Positions 18,414-27,877 of a DNA stretch of 64,000 nt are shown here, one piece after another. Position numbers and translations under genes: made by a program. The notes under the pieces are model-generated. The model saw only the letters and a list, made by a program, of their open reading frames with translations, was not told where the DNA came from and ran no database searches. Source of the DNA: JBEVJK01 sp963791325 (GTDB taxonomy: Bacteria; Pseudomonadota; Alphaproteobacteria; Rhizobiales; Rhizobiaceae). Position 1 is the stretch's first letter; each line of letters begins with the position of its first letter. Location: positions 67,902 to 131,901 of the forward strand of contig CAWBRU010000012.1 of NCBI GenBank assembly GCA_963791325.1, in the 5' to 3' direction.

Positions 18414-19052
18414 CTATTCCTTCTCGGACCGGCTGGTTGCGTTTAGCGCTTTGAAGCCGAACGCCGCCGCGGCCCCTCCCAGCAGTTCGGCAACAAGGTA
18501 TAGCCACAAGTTGGACCACGGGAGCAGACCGCGGATCGAGGCGCCGATGGCGACGGCCGGGTTGAAGGCCGCTCCAGATACCTGGCCGACGGCGAAGGCG
18601 CCGGCCAGCACCGTGAAGCCGATAGCAAGACCAAAGTAGGAATTCCCCTCTGTCGCCTCGGCCGTGGCCACGTTCAACACGACGTACACCAGCGCAAACG
18701 TGAAAAGGAACTCGGCCAGAAAAGCCCCTAACACGGGGGCAACAAGTGGAGTCACCGGCGCGCCCCGAAGGGCCAGGCCGACGATCCAGGCCGCAACGGC
18801 AGCACCGAGCAGTTGCGCGCCGCAGTAGGGCAGCACGTCGGAGGCAGGAAACCGCCCGCGCAGGAACACCCCGAGCGTGACTGCCGGGTTGTAGTGAGCG
18901 CCCGAGATGTGGCCGCCTGCATATATCATGGCCATCAATACGGAGCCGATGGCCAGCGGAGCAATCACGCCTGGAGCCGCCGCAAGCCCAGTGCAGCCGA
19001 TCGTCAGCACGAGAAAAAACGTTCCGATGAATTCCACGGCGTACCGGCGCAT
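18414..19052 (-). CDS. Aquaporin/MIP-family channel with atypical second NPA motif
   Basis: 212 residues with six hydrophobic helices and the two half-helix motifs: HYNPAVTLG (NPA at 55-57) and FNPAVAIGA (NPA at 164-166). Family members conduct water or small solutes across the inner membrane. In classical aquaporins the second NPA is followed by the selectivity-filter arginine (NPAR); here it is followed by Val-Ala, so the filter should be wider or different. No transport partner (for example an ars gene) is adjacent. Promoter elements are not obvious. Confidence 0.88.
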   Translation of the reverse strand: MRRYAVEFIGTFFLVLTIGCTGLAAAPGVIAPLAIGSVLMAMIYAGGHISGAHYNPAVTLGVFLRGRFPASDVLPYCGAQLLGAAVAAWIVGLALRGAPVTPLVAPVLGAFLAEFLFTFALVYVVLNVATAEATEGNSYFGLAIGFTVLAGAFAVGQVSGAAFNPAVAIGASIRGLLPWSNLWLYLVAELLGGAAAAFGFKALNATSRSEKE

Positions 19053-19231
19053 GGCGCGTCCTCTCGTCCTAGATGTCGAACCTTCGCGTTCGTGAACCGC
19101 CGTCGCGCCCTGTACAGGGCAGCTACGTTAACGAGGCGAGCGTAGTGATCCACCGTTATGCGGAGCTTGGCGCTGTCCGAGTCGGGGAGGAGCGCCTGCA
19201 ATTCAAGCAAGAAGTTCTGCCTGGCGGCCAC
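19004..19231 (-). CDS. Small hypothetical protein between aquaporin and DUF982 genes
   Basis: 75 residues, starting 30 bases after the DUF982 gene on the same strand and overlapping the aquaporin start by 49 bases. The N-terminal half (ARQNFLLELQALLPDSDSAKL, HYARLVNVAALYRARRRF) has plausible protein composition; the C-terminal part looks random. No family is recognised. It could be a truncated gene. Confidence 0.3.
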   Translation of the reverse strand: MAARQNFLLELQALLPDSDSAKLRITVDHYARLVNVAALYRARRRFTNAKVRHLGREDAPCAGTPWNSSERFFSC

Positions 19232-19261
19232 GTCGCTGCAGGCTTCCAGTTTCTTTCGATC

Positions 19262-19549
19262 TCAGGCCTCCGCCAAGAGGCTGCCGGCGGAATCAAGATG
19301 GCCCACGATCAAAACGTCAGCGGCGTTGGCGGCGGCAATGAAAGCCACGCGCGCGTTCTGCGGCGTCCGGTATCCGCGCCAGGCCTGCGTGCAGACATGG
19401 GCAGCCTCGCGCCAGTGCTGCTTGCCCGCCTTAGGCCAATAGATGCTGGAGAGGCATGCAATCGCCTCGGCGGCGCTCGAAATCGCGCGAACGCTCCTGT
19501 CTGGACCTAGCACAACGAGTACAGGGACGTTGAACTCGGCTTCTGTCAT
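19262..19549 (-). CDS. DUF982 domain protein
   Basis: 95 residues from the ATG at 19549. The pattern VPVLVVLGPDRSVRAISSAAEAIACL, then YWPKAGKQHWREAAHVCTQAW and NARVAFIAAANAADVLI is that of DUF982, a small soluble family found almost only in Rhizobiales, often in many paralogues and on symbiotic or accessory DNA. The function is unknown. The frame is open further upstream, but this start fits the family. Confidence 0.8.
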   Translation of the reverse strand: MTEAEFNVPVLVVLGPDRSVRAISSAAEAIACLSSIYWPKAGKQHWREAAHVCTQAWRGYRTPQNARVAFIAAANAADVLIVGHLDSAGSLLAEA

Positions 19550-19834
19550 CTGGGTCTCGATCTGAAAATGCGCTGCCGGTCGGGCTTCATCTAGAGAGAG
19601 CCTGCATGTAGCTTGCGACGAGACCATGAAGAAAACGTTGACTGGAATGTTCTCGAGATCTGTAGATGAGATGGCCGCTTTAGGCCAACTTTCCATCTAT
19701 TTAGGTCCGGTCGGGTTCGCAACGATTGCCATTCGAGTGCTACCGATAGCATCCATCCTCACAGCGAAACCTGCTTTCCCGATAGCACCTGCTGCTCCAG
19801 GGTCGGCACCCCGCCCTCCGTCACATCGCCTTGT

Positions 19835-20400
19835 ATGATCGTCCAGACAGGAATTATCGAGGTGGATAGTGATGATCAACAGGCTTTCGGCCCCTTCGGG
19901 GTTCATTCCGGCAACTCTCGACTGGTTGCCGAGAGCGGGCTAAGCGGGACCGACGTTGCGGAGCTCGTTGCTGGCCTGTGCCGCCGTCTCAATGCAGCCG
20001 GTGTTGCCATGGACCGCGGCGGATGCTCGATCATTACGTTACACCCGCAGATCGTTTCACAAGAGGTCACGTGGCGCGCGGACGACGACACCGCGACCGT
20101 AAGATACTACACGCCCAATTTGATGGAGAATTCCGATAACCGGCGAGGTCCATATTTCGATCTCGCGTTAAACAGACCCAGGTGCAAGCGGTTCCGTCTC
20201 GATGGTTGGGGACAAGAGAGGAAATTTCATTGCTGGCGCGGCTCGGTTCCCAAGTATGCAGAGTATTGGGGCTTCTTCTACTCCACGCGGGGCTGGGGCG
20301 TTTCTCCGTTCCAACGTCTAGCCACAGTTGATGGATTATGCCGACCGTTCGCAGCCATGATTTTGCAGACCTTGGTCGGAGGAAGCCGCGTGCGCGGGAA
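19835..20400 (+). pseudogene. Adenylate/guanylate cyclase N-terminal domain remnant
   Basis: Reads GLSGTDVAELVAGLCRRLNAAGVAMDRGGCSIITLHPQ, then RFRLDGWGQERKF, YWGFFYS and VSPFQRLATVDGL. This is the conserved non-catalytic N-terminal region that precedes the cyclase domain in many rhizobial class III cyclases. Stretches between are out of step, suggesting several indels, and no catalytic domain follows. The C-terminal ~100 residues of the open frame run antisense to the next gene. A decayed gene. Confidence 0.7.
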
Positions 20401-20402
20401 AG

Positions 20403-20426
20403 CTTGCCCCTCCAAGGGGGGGCAAG
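20403..20426 (-). terminator. Candidate rho-independent terminator after the DUF4239-like gene
   Basis: CTTGCCCC (20403-20410) pairs with GGGGCAAG (20419-20426); read on the minus strand the stem is followed by GCTTTCCC. It lies 15 bases past the stop of the minus-strand membrane protein gene. The T-tract is weak. Confidence 0.5.
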
Positions 20427-20440
20427 TCAGCCCCCCTCAA

Positions 20441-21230
20441 TCACCGCATCTGGTTGTACAAGTCGACAAGAAAGTGATCGAAGTTCTCGACGCGGATAAG
20501 GCCAAGCCGAGGAAATTCCATGTCAGTTACCACGTAGAGGGTAATGGCCAGAGTAGCGGCGAAAGTCACCATGTGGATCCAGCTGTGCGCTGCGGTCGTC
20601 GCCAGGGCAAAGCCAGCCAGTAGGGATCCGCCCAGCCCGAGACCGAACAGCATGATGTAGATGATTTGAGGTGGATGCTTTTCGGCAGCGCCCTCCCGCA
20701 GTCGCGAGATTTCGAATGCATTTCCTAGAGCAATCAGCGCCAGAGGGCACCCGGGCCGATAGTTCGACGCCGGACACGTCGCCACTGTCGCGTCCCAGAC
20801 TTTGTTCTTGAGTTCTCGTATCTTGAGCTGTTGCTCGGAAGACCAGAGTTCTGCTGTTTGCCAGCGCGAAATCGTGTGGCATTGCATAAAGATCGATCCT
20901 GGCCTTGGTATAGTCTTTGAGGGCGGACTTGAGGCTGCTAGCTTCATCCTCGAACAGAGCAAGGCGATCGTAAGCCGTCTGGATAGCATTGGCCTCCTGC
21001 ACAACCAGCTGTCGGCGTTCATCGAAACGTTGAAGCGCGCCTGATATGGTGAACGCGAGGAGCAATCCAATCAGAGCGAATACGGCGCCCTCGATGGTCG
21101 GGACGCCCGACATGCTGTCTGAGCCCGCCTTCTTCATGTACCGCAAACCAAGCTGTCGACCGTAAATCAATAGTAACAATGAACCAATGAGGAATAGTGT
21201 CGTGACGCCGAGAGCAAAAAGATGGAACAT
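20441..21230 (-). pseudogene. DUF4239-like (bestrophin-like) membrane protein, one frameshift
   Basis: The N-terminal part (from 21230) has a first membrane helix in MFHLFALGVTTLFLIGSLLLLIYG, then EGAVFALIGLLLAFTISGALQRFDERRQLVVQEANAIQTAYDRL, the hallmark of DUF4239. Near 20846-20860 the frame shifts, and the second half continues SSEQQLKIRELKNKVWDAT, LGNAFEISRLREGAAEKHPPQI and three helices, ending DHFLVDLYNQMR. Joined, the protein is about 260 residues, normal for the family. Whether the single-base shift is real is uncertain. Function unknown. Confidence 0.78.
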
Positions 21231-21869
21231 TCAGTGAAGGCCTATAACTGGGACCTTTCTGGAGGGTCAAGGTCCCTCGTGCGAAGAGAACTGCGCTTTG
21301 CGACCTAGCAACGGTTCCCTGTCAAAATGGCCATAATAGGTTGAATGTTCCTTTGCTGTCATCGACGCATCCGTCGCTGACGCTAAGACTCCCGTCCCTG
21401 CTGGTATTTGCCTCATAAACTGCGTTGCCGGCAATTCGAATCATCTGTTCACAAAGCGCGACAGTCTCATCGCGCCCCGCGCGTTCCGTCTTCAATCTCG
21501 CGCCGGTGGATCCGTAGCGAGAGATGAGCACGGAAAAGGAGCGCGAGCTTCAAGGCCTGGTCAGCGCTTACGATCATGAAATGCGGATGCTCTTCAATCC
21601 GATTCACACGCTGAGCGGGCAGCTTCGTTCCGCGAGCAGCAAGCTCCAGAAATTTCGAGCCAACCACATAAAGGCGAGAACCCGCCTTCTGCACTCACGG
21701 CACCCACCGATGGGGCTCGTCGTGCCGCCAGTAGGAGCGCCAGGTAACCGCAAACGGACTACCGCAAGGCGCTTCTTCGCGCCGTTGTTTCCCTACCAAA
21801 CGCAAGGAAAGCTTCTCTGGTCCGAGTGGTAGCCCTGCTGGTTGCAGATGACCGGGTTCTGCCCACCGC
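21231..21869. other. Intergenic region, no supported gene
   Basis: Short open frames occur on both strands (the longest is about 100 codons at 21524-21832, plus) but they overlap each other and show no recognisable motif. The plus-strand frame begins with a helix-like MSTEKERELQGLVSAYDHEM and could be a small protein; support is too weak to call. Confidence 0.4.
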
Positions 21870-24006
21870 CTATAATCTCAGCAGCCAGGCCTCGACCTTG
21901 CCCTTGCCTTTGACTTCAATCGCGCCGCGCGGCTCGAACACGAACTGGCCTTTGAGCCGTTCGTAGACCGGGCGCGTGACTTGCACAGAGTTCGGGTATG
22001 CCACCGGCTTCCATTCGGCTGGCGAGGTTCACGGTGTCGCCCCAGAGGTCGTAGATGTACTTGCTCTTGCCGATCACGCCGGCCACTACCGGCCCGGTGT
22101 TGACGCCGACCCTGATCTTCATCGAAACATTGTGTTCCATGGCGTGTTCGCGGGTGATGTGCACCATTCGAATGGCCATGCGGACGATCCGCTCGGCATG
22201 ATTGGCCACGGGCTCAGGCAGGCCGCATACGGCCATGTAGGCATCGCCAACAGTCTTGATCTTCTCAATCCCGAGTTCATGGGCAGCGGCGTCGAACCGG
22301 GTAAAAAGCCCGTTGAGCAAGGTTACCACGTCGTTGGGCGGCATCTCCGACGTCAGCTCGGTAAAGCCGACGATGTCTGCGAAGGCAACGGTAACCTCGG
22401 CGAAGCCGTCGGCAATCCCCGCTTCGCCGCTGCGCAGCCGGTTGGCAATGGGCGCCGGCAGCACGTTGAGAAGCAACTCCTCGTTCTCGCGATTCTTGTT
22501 CTCGATCACGATGTTCTTTTCGCGTAGATCTCCTACCATGCCGTTGAAGGCTGAGCACAGTTGCCCGATCTCATCCTTCGTGCGGACCGGCACACTGGCC
22601 CCGTAGTCGCCGGCAGCAAAGCGCTTCACCCCCGCTGTCAGCTCGCGCAGCGGCCCGAGCAGTGCTCGCGATAGCCAGGCGGCGGCGGCGATCACAATGA
22701 GCAGCACCAAACCCCCAACCATCATCAGATTCCGGCGCAGTTGCTGGATTGGAGCAAAGGCCTCGGCGGTGTCGATCTTTGCTACAAGGCCCCAGTGGAC
22801 GCCTGAAACTGCAAGTGGGCCCCATGACGCGAGCGTAGGAACGCCACGGTAGCCTACGATTTCTCCGGTACCTTCGACACCAGCTAGGGCGGCCCGAGTG
22901 GCCTGGGTCCTGATTTGTTGATGCAGCACTGGTGTCCCGTAGCGCTGGATGTCCGCGATCTCCTCGTCCGAAGTGCCAACGGCCTTAAGTTCGGCGAAGT
23001 AGCTGTCACGGTTTTCGTAGAAGGCCCGCGGCGCCGACCGAACTAGATAGTCGGGTCCGACGAGATAGGCTTCACCCGTATCGCCGAACCCTTCTTGTCG
23101 CCAGCGGCGATCGCCGGTCACGACGTCATCGATCTCCTCGTTCGACAGTTGTGCAACCAGAACGCCTATGACGATGCCGCGGTCGATCACCGGTGCTGCC
23201 ATGAAGGCGGTCGGGGTGCCGCGAGACGGTGCGTAAGGTGCAAAATCCTCCAGACAGATCGCCGACTGGTCGGGAGTGAGTGCGCAGCGGGCGACAGCGG
23301 CGGCGACATTGGATCGACGATAGGGACCAGATTGGAGGGACGTGGTGAAGTCCACCTCCTTCTCGACGGTATAGATCAGCCGACCTGATTTGGGATCAGC
23401 CACCATTAGGTCGAAAAAACCGACCGTTGCGGCTGCGGCGCGCAGAAGCGGATGATAGACCGCGTGCAGCCTGCTGTAGGTGCTGCCGTCACCCGGATCG
23501 TCGACAAGTTTGCGTCGTTCCTTCGGATTTGGGTTGTCTACAATATAGTGGTACTGGAGGTAGTAGGGAGCAGAGCCAACCGGCAGGTAGTCGGCCAGAG
23601 CAGGCTTCTTGCCCAGAACACGCGTCATTGCCGGTAGGAAATTCTCTCCATACCAGGCGCTGACCTTCTGGCGCAACTCAGGCGATGTGCCTGCTCGATC
23701 GAGTTCGTCGACCGCGGTTCGGAACTCGCGCGTCGAATCGACGACCATCTTGGACGTTGCTAGGAGGTGCAGCTCGGCCTTGATCGTCCGGAAGTAGGTT
23801 TCAACTTGCCGCGCCTTGGCTTGGCGGGCGGTCGTGAGGTGGTCAAAAACCGTCTTTTGAAGAGCGTCACGAGCGCTGAAATAACCGAGCACCCCTGTGA
23901 TGAGGACAGCGATCGAGCCAAGCAGGACGAGGATCAGAAACAGCTTTGCAGCTAGCCCCCAGCGCGCGGGTGGCGGTGAGCCTGTCATGTTTGTGGAATC
24001 CATCAT
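21870..24006 (-). CDS. Membrane-bound class III adenylate/guanylate cyclase with Cache and HAMP domains
   Basis: About 710 residues when complete. There is an N-terminal helix (about 17-40), a large periplasmic Cache-like sensor (40-415), a second helix (about 417-440), HAMP (FAAGDYGASVPVRTKDEIGQL) and a coiled linker. The cyclase domain reads VTVAFADIVGFTELT, where the FAD Asp binds metal, with KTVGDAYMAVCGLPEP and DLWGDTVNLASRME. It would make cAMP or cGMP in response to a periplasmic ligand. A single extra base near 21991 (CCCGAAC) shifts the last ~40 codons; the other frame continues VQVTRPVYERLKGQFVFEPRG to a stop at 21870. The core catalytic residues are upstream of the shift. Confidence 0.88.
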
Positions 24007-24119
24007 CTACCTCTTGGATACAGACCCGAAGGGCAGACAGGTATCGCCGCTCATTCCGACCTCGACAAGACCCGCACTGTATGCCTCCTCGGCGTGAGCT
24101 TGTAGCGGACGCTCAGAGG

Positions 24120-24330
24120 GGATCGATGTCCTTCAGCCCGAGACAGCCCGGCCCTTCAGCATCCGGCTCACAGTGCCAGGCGGGACACCCAACATCGCGG
24201 GGATTTGGCTACTGGTAAACCGTTCGGCGGCGCAGCACCACCAATATGCCGCCATCGACGGGCGGTGGATTGGTCCCAGAAGGCCGCGACTAGAAAACCG
24301 GCGCGAAACGCCGGAATACATCGGAAACTA
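24120..24330 (-). pseudogene. IS481-family transposase remnant
   Basis: On the minus strand, SQIPAMLGVPPGTVSRMLKG is the helix-turn-helix preceding the catalytic core of IS481-type transposases, and one frame over GLKDIDP follows, as expected from the usual ...LSRLKDLDP continuation. Only about 50 residues survive, in at least two frames. No terminal repeats were found. Confidence 0.55.
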
Positions 24331-24769
24331 CTTTCAATCAAAGAAGGGTGGACGCCAACGAGGTCGGGATCGGGAGTCGGCGCGGCCGAAGACTACCGTC
24401 CATACCTGAGCGTTTGGCGAGCGGGAAATCGATGAAAAAGAGGCAGCTGCCGCCGGAGCCGCGCTGGCTGGCAGCGTGGCCAATTGTTTAAACGCCATGA
24501 GCTGCGGCTGTTTGGAGGTCGCAGGTTCAGAAGCATAGGTCGACCACGGAAGCTAGTCCTTCGTCTGACATACCGCAGCTCAGATAGTCGGAGGGGACGA
24601 CACAAGCGACCACTTAGAAGCCGCCATCCTTCCTTCCAAACGCGTTGATAAGGCCCGATTCTGCCCAGATGGCCCTTTGAGCCTCACGGACTGCTTTCGT
24701 GCCGGCAAAACTTAAATTCTAAATGGTGAAGGGCGTCACAGCCCCTCACCTCAATTCCGATCCCGGTCT
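24331..24769. other. Intergenic region, nothing recognised
   Basis: No gene, repeat or RNA could be supported in these 440 bases; the composition is mixed and short frames are random-looking. Confidence 0.4.
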
Positions 24770-24913
24770 TTACTTGTAGACAGGCTCGGCTACTGGAGCT
24801 GGCTCGGCGACCGGCGGAGGGGCTTTTCCTTTGCCTTTGCCGAGGGTTCCGCAGCCGCTTAGACTGCCAGTCACCAACATTGCTGCTACTAATGCAACAA
24901 GAATCTTATCCAT
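24770..24913 (-). CDS. Small lipoprotein
   Basis: 47 residues: MDKILVALVAAMLVTGSLSGC is a complete lipoprotein signal with lipobox SLSGC, followed by a Lys/Gly patch (GKGKGK) and a Pro/Ala-rich tail (PPPVAEPAPVAEPVYK). A strong AAGGAGAGG ribosome site lies 6-8 bases before the ATG at 24913, which decides the start. Probably lipid-anchored in the envelope; function unknown. Confidence 0.72.
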   Translation of the reverse strand: MDKILVALVAAMLVTGSLSGCGTLGKGKGKAPPPVAEPAPVAEPVYK

Positions 24914-25036
24914 CCAGATAATCCTCTCCTTAGAATTAATTGGCACCATAGTCACCTCGATGGCTGCGACTAGTGCAGAAATGTCACTATCGACAGAAAC
25001 GCTAAGACCCCTCCAACCCAAGACCGACCCTGGTCG

Positions 25037-25681
25037 CTATGGTGGTGACGAACGGAACCAGAAGCCGCGAGCCATCCAATCGCTCAAGAGTAAGATATCT
25101 GGAGTGCTGCCCATTGGAGCGTACCAGGAATTGACCGCCCACTTGACCCCGCTTGAGTCACGAACCACGGCGGTATTGTGGAAGTATCGCCCGTCGATGA
25201 GCATGCCGCGCGACGCGTTCCTGGTGACTGTGTGATACCGGAGCAGGTTTAGATCCTCCAGATATAGGAGCAATGCTCGTGTGTTGGTCGATTTATCGAT
25301 GCAATCCATCTGGCCCCGCACTCCGAAGGCGCCGAACTTTGATTTCGGGCTATCGCGGATCCCGATAACAGCGAAGGTTCGATCTTCGAAATAGCTCACC
25401 GCTCGCCCGATCGCGGCCCGCTCAGCGGGCGGTGACTCTTGTCCGGCGGCCAGAATTGTTGCGAATTGATGGGCGTCCGCAGAACCAAGAGGGAGCTTCG
25501 AGGTGTATTTGCAGCTGTACCCATGACAGATCTCGATCTGCCTGGCGACAGTATCGTGCTCGTTTCCACCATCTGGCCCGCTCATACAGCCAGCAGAAAA
25601 ACCGCACAGCAGCATCAGCCATCGCGCGAGTCGGCACCAAGTAGGGACGACTCCAACCGACATCGCTTTCTGGAGGGTCAT
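25037..25681 (-). CDS. Conserved hypothetical lipoprotein
   Basis: 214 residues from the ATG at 25681, chosen because it yields a signal ending GFSAGC. The mature part has CHGYSCKY, then ERAAIGRAVSYFEDRT, GIRDSPKSKFGAFGVRGQMDCIDKSTNT and WAVNSWYAPMG. I remember this as a family widespread in rhizobia without assigned function; the conserved Cys pairs suggest a disulfide-bonded periplasmic protein. No partner gene is evident. Confidence 0.75.
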   Translation of the reverse strand: MTLQKAMSVGVVPTWCRLARWLMLLCGFSAGCMSGPDGGNEHDTVARQIEICHGYSCKYTSKLPLGSADAHQFATILAAGQESPPAERAAIGRAVSYFEDRTFAVIGIRDSPKSKFGAFGVRGQMDCIDKSTNTRALLLYLEDLNLLRYHTVTRNASRGMLIDGRYFHNTAVVRDSSGVKWAVNSWYAPMGSTPDILLLSDWMARGFWFRSSPP

Positions 25682-25905
25682 TAGAAAGTCGAACTCGTAC
25701 TCATTCGCATGGAGTTCGGACGAGCAGGGTATCAGGTTCAGCATGGCTGCTTTGAATATTTCTCGATGGGCTAAAAAGTGTCCGGAACTCGAGGATCTAA
25801 ATCGACTGTCTGATCGGACTCACTTCGCACGGATTTGCAAACAACCCATGGCGAAGGGGGTCCGCTCAATGTAACCGCGCTGTGCGCGAGCGACGACCAC
25901 TAACA

Positions 25906-25934
25906 AATTGGCCCAGACGATGTCCGGGCCAATT
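25906..25934 (-). terminator. Rho-independent terminator of the Omp25-like gene
   Basis: A perfect 9-base stem, AATTGGCCC (25906-25914) with GGGCCAATT (25926-25934), and an 11-base loop; read on the minus strand it is followed by TGTTAG. It begins 16 bases after the stop codon of the outer-membrane protein gene. Confidence 0.72.
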
Positions 25935-25950
25935 CGTGTTTCTGTGACGA

Positions 25951-26607
25951 TCAGAACTTGTAGGCGATGCCGGCCGTCACTGTGTTGGTGTGGAGGTCGA
26001 CGTCGCCGAAGTTGTCGAGCGAACTGTTGCCGAAGTCATAAAAACGGTACTCGAGGCGGCCGATCCAGTTGTTGGTAAAGGCGTATTCGGCGCCAGCTCC
26101 GACCGTCCAGCCGGTAAAGTTTTTGTTCGCGTTCAGACTGACACCATTGAAGAGGTCGGCATCGGCGGACATCTGGGTAAACGCCACGCCAGCGGTGGCG
26201 AAGAGCAGCGTGCGGTCAATTGCATAGCCTACGCGGCCTCGCACGGAGGCCAGGTAGTCGGTGCCGATATCCACGTCGAAGCCACCGACGTTGAACGTTT
26301 CGTCGTTCCAGACCCCGTTGAAGTCGCCTTCTATGCCGAACACCCAGGCGCCGGCTTGGTAGTTGTAGCCGGCATAACCGCCGAGAAGACCTCCATTGAA
26401 GTTGTCCGAGAACAAGCCGGTGTCGGATTCATTGAAACTGCTGTGGGACCAGAGGCCGCCACCCTGAATACCGATATAGCCACCGGTCCAGCTAAATATA
26501 GGCGCTTCCTGAACCACAGGTGCAGGCGGAGCCTCCTCGACCACATCGGCAGCGTAAGCGCCGGTACTTGCCAGGCCAGCCAAAAGTGCGAGAGGGAAGA
26601 TTCTCAT
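25951..26607 (-). CDS. Omp25/RopB-like outer-membrane beta-barrel protein
   Basis: 218 residues. A signal peptide ends GAYAADVVEEAPPAP, the usual start of rhizobial Omp25-family proteins. It is followed by alternating strands such as FSWTGGYIGIQGGGLW, GGYAGYNYQAGAWVFGIEGDF, GRVGYAIDRTLLFATAGVAF and WTVGAGAEYAFTNNWIGRLEYRFYDFG. It ends in the C-terminal AGIAYKF signature with terminal Phe required for BAM insertion. The family forms an abundant 25 kDa porin-like barrel involved in envelope stability. A clear terminator follows. Confidence 0.9.
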   Translation of the reverse strand: MRIFPLALLAGLASTGAYAADVVEEAPPAPVVQEAPIFSWTGGYIGIQGGGLWSHSSFNESDTGLFSDNFNGGLLGGYAGYNYQAGAWVFGIEGDFNGVWNDETFNVGGFDVDIGTDYLASVRGRVGYAIDRTLLFATAGVAFTQMSADADLFNGVSLNANKNFTGWTVGAGAEYAFTNNWIGRLEYRFYDFGNSSLDNFGDVDLHTNTVTAGIAYKF

Positions 26608-26713
26608 AAGCTTGTTCCTTCCTTATCGAACCAAGTCCCATGGCCCGTCGATAATGGTTCGTACCACCATTTGGTCAAAAGGGCTGTGATATGACTGCCA
26701 CAGTTTGCGGCTC

Positions 26714-27040
26714 TCAATCGAAATCGGGATGATCCTCGTCGTCGTGGTCATCGTCGAATTTGCTTGGATCGATTACCGGCAACAGGAAAACACGCCAGGG
26801 GGACTTTGCATTTTGACCGACGGCGTCGTGATCCGCCTGCCAAACAGCCGCTTCCTCAGGTCGAGCGGAACGAAGGCATATTTCCGCCGAGCCATCCCAG
26901 AGTGAGCGACCGCCGTGCTGAAGCACGTGCAGGTCATGCACGAAAGCCTTGTCGGACACACGTGCGCTCGCGTTACCCTCGTCATCGGCATCGAATGCAA
27001 ATATCGCTCGTCCTGCGATTTCAGCTACATAAACAGGCAC
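26714..27040 (-). CDS. Small conserved hypothetical protein
   Basis: 108 residues: MPVYVAEIAGRAIFAFDADDEGNA, then SLWDGSAEICLRSARPEEAAVWQ and an acidic C-terminus (DDDHDDEDHPDFD). I recall similar short proteins in Mesorhizobium with the MPVY-AEI-GRAI start and WDG centre, none characterised. Cytosolic; the start is the first ATG and follows a plausible purine-rich stretch. Confidence 0.65.
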   Translation of the reverse strand: MPVYVAEIAGRAIFAFDADDEGNASARVSDKAFVHDLHVLQHGGRSLWDGSAEICLRSARPEEAAVWQADHDAVGQNAKSPWRVFLLPVIDPSKFDDDHDDEDHPDFD

Positions 27041-27108
27041 CTCGATCCCCTTTCGCCGCTAGAGTTTTCGCCCGCCCTCGAATGAACAGCCAGTGCACCA
27101 GGCCAGCT

Positions 27109-27366
27109 CTATCTTACCCGAACACGGCCACCCCTGATTTCCAAATGCTCGTTTCCGATGAGCGCTGCACGATCGCCACTCGGCCCGATCACAAAACAGC
27201 CGTCCGTGCAGAATTCGACCGTCTGGCCGGCGCCCACCGTCAGCTCCGCTCGTTCGCCCCTTTCGGTGACTGTCCAGGTAAAGGGTTCGGCGTCAAGGTT
27301 GGTCAGTGTGACCGCCCCCGAAGGCGTCGTGAGGAGACCAAATCCCATTAAGAGCGCGAGGCGCAT
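27109..27366 (-). CDS. Small secreted hypothetical protein
   Basis: 85 residues from the ATG at 27366. A hydrophobic signal (MRLALLMGFGLLTTPSGAVTL) is followed by a compact beta-rich domain, FTWTVTERGERAELTVGAG, with a single Cys pair in FCTDGCFVIG. The frame is open upstream to 27573, but that part is not signal-like. Periplasmic; function unknown. It lies 69 bases beyond the start of the preceding small gene on the same strand. Confidence 0.6.
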   Translation of the reverse strand: MRLALLMGFGLLTTPSGAVTLTNLDAEPFTWTVTERGERAELTVGAGQTVEFCTDGCFVIGPSGDRAALIGNEHLEIRGGRVRVR

Positions 27367-27877
27367 AGGAATGGGAACACGACATGCGATCAAGCTGCGC
27401 TCCGTCCTTCTGGCGCCATGCCCACCGGGACCGCGATCTGAACCGACTCGCCCCCAGTTGCGTTTACTGGCAGCGCAACTGGTCCACCAAGCGGGCACCC
27501 GATGGGTTCGATTTCCCGCAGGAACTACCTCGACCTGAGTGTTTGCGCCCCAGGGTGTTGCTATTCCTTGCACCTAGCCCTGTGCGTCCGAGCTTCACAA
27601 TTGGGGCGTCTACATCACGGGGTTACGCCAGAAACTACGCGATCATACGCGCGATTCGTGCTCATCACCTATACAGTCGCACCAACGAAACACGTCGAAG
27701 CACCGGCCCGCGATCGCCGAGCCGCTGCTTGGTAGAGCGCGCAAAATGCCCAGAGCGTTGTCGGTGGCCGTCGCTTGCCTCGCGGTCGCCGCTCACTACG
27801 GGCAGTCTTTTAGGCCAGCAAATGGCTATGGGTGCGGCATCCATTTGTAGTGTTGTTGACTTGAGGGAGGAATAGAG
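27367..27877. other. Intergenic region, no supported gene
   Basis: 510 bases between the divergent small secreted gene and the OmpA-DUF2092 gene. It contains overlapping random-looking frames. It must hold the promoter for the plus-strand gene; a purine-rich GAGGGAGGAATAGAG just before 27878 is a good ribosome site. Confidence 0.45.

Noticed and set aside
27470..27530. A T-loop-like GGGTTCGATTTCCCG sequence suggesting a tRNA
   Set aside because: The flanking bases do not form T-stem, anticodon or acceptor pairs; no cloverleaf can be drawn.
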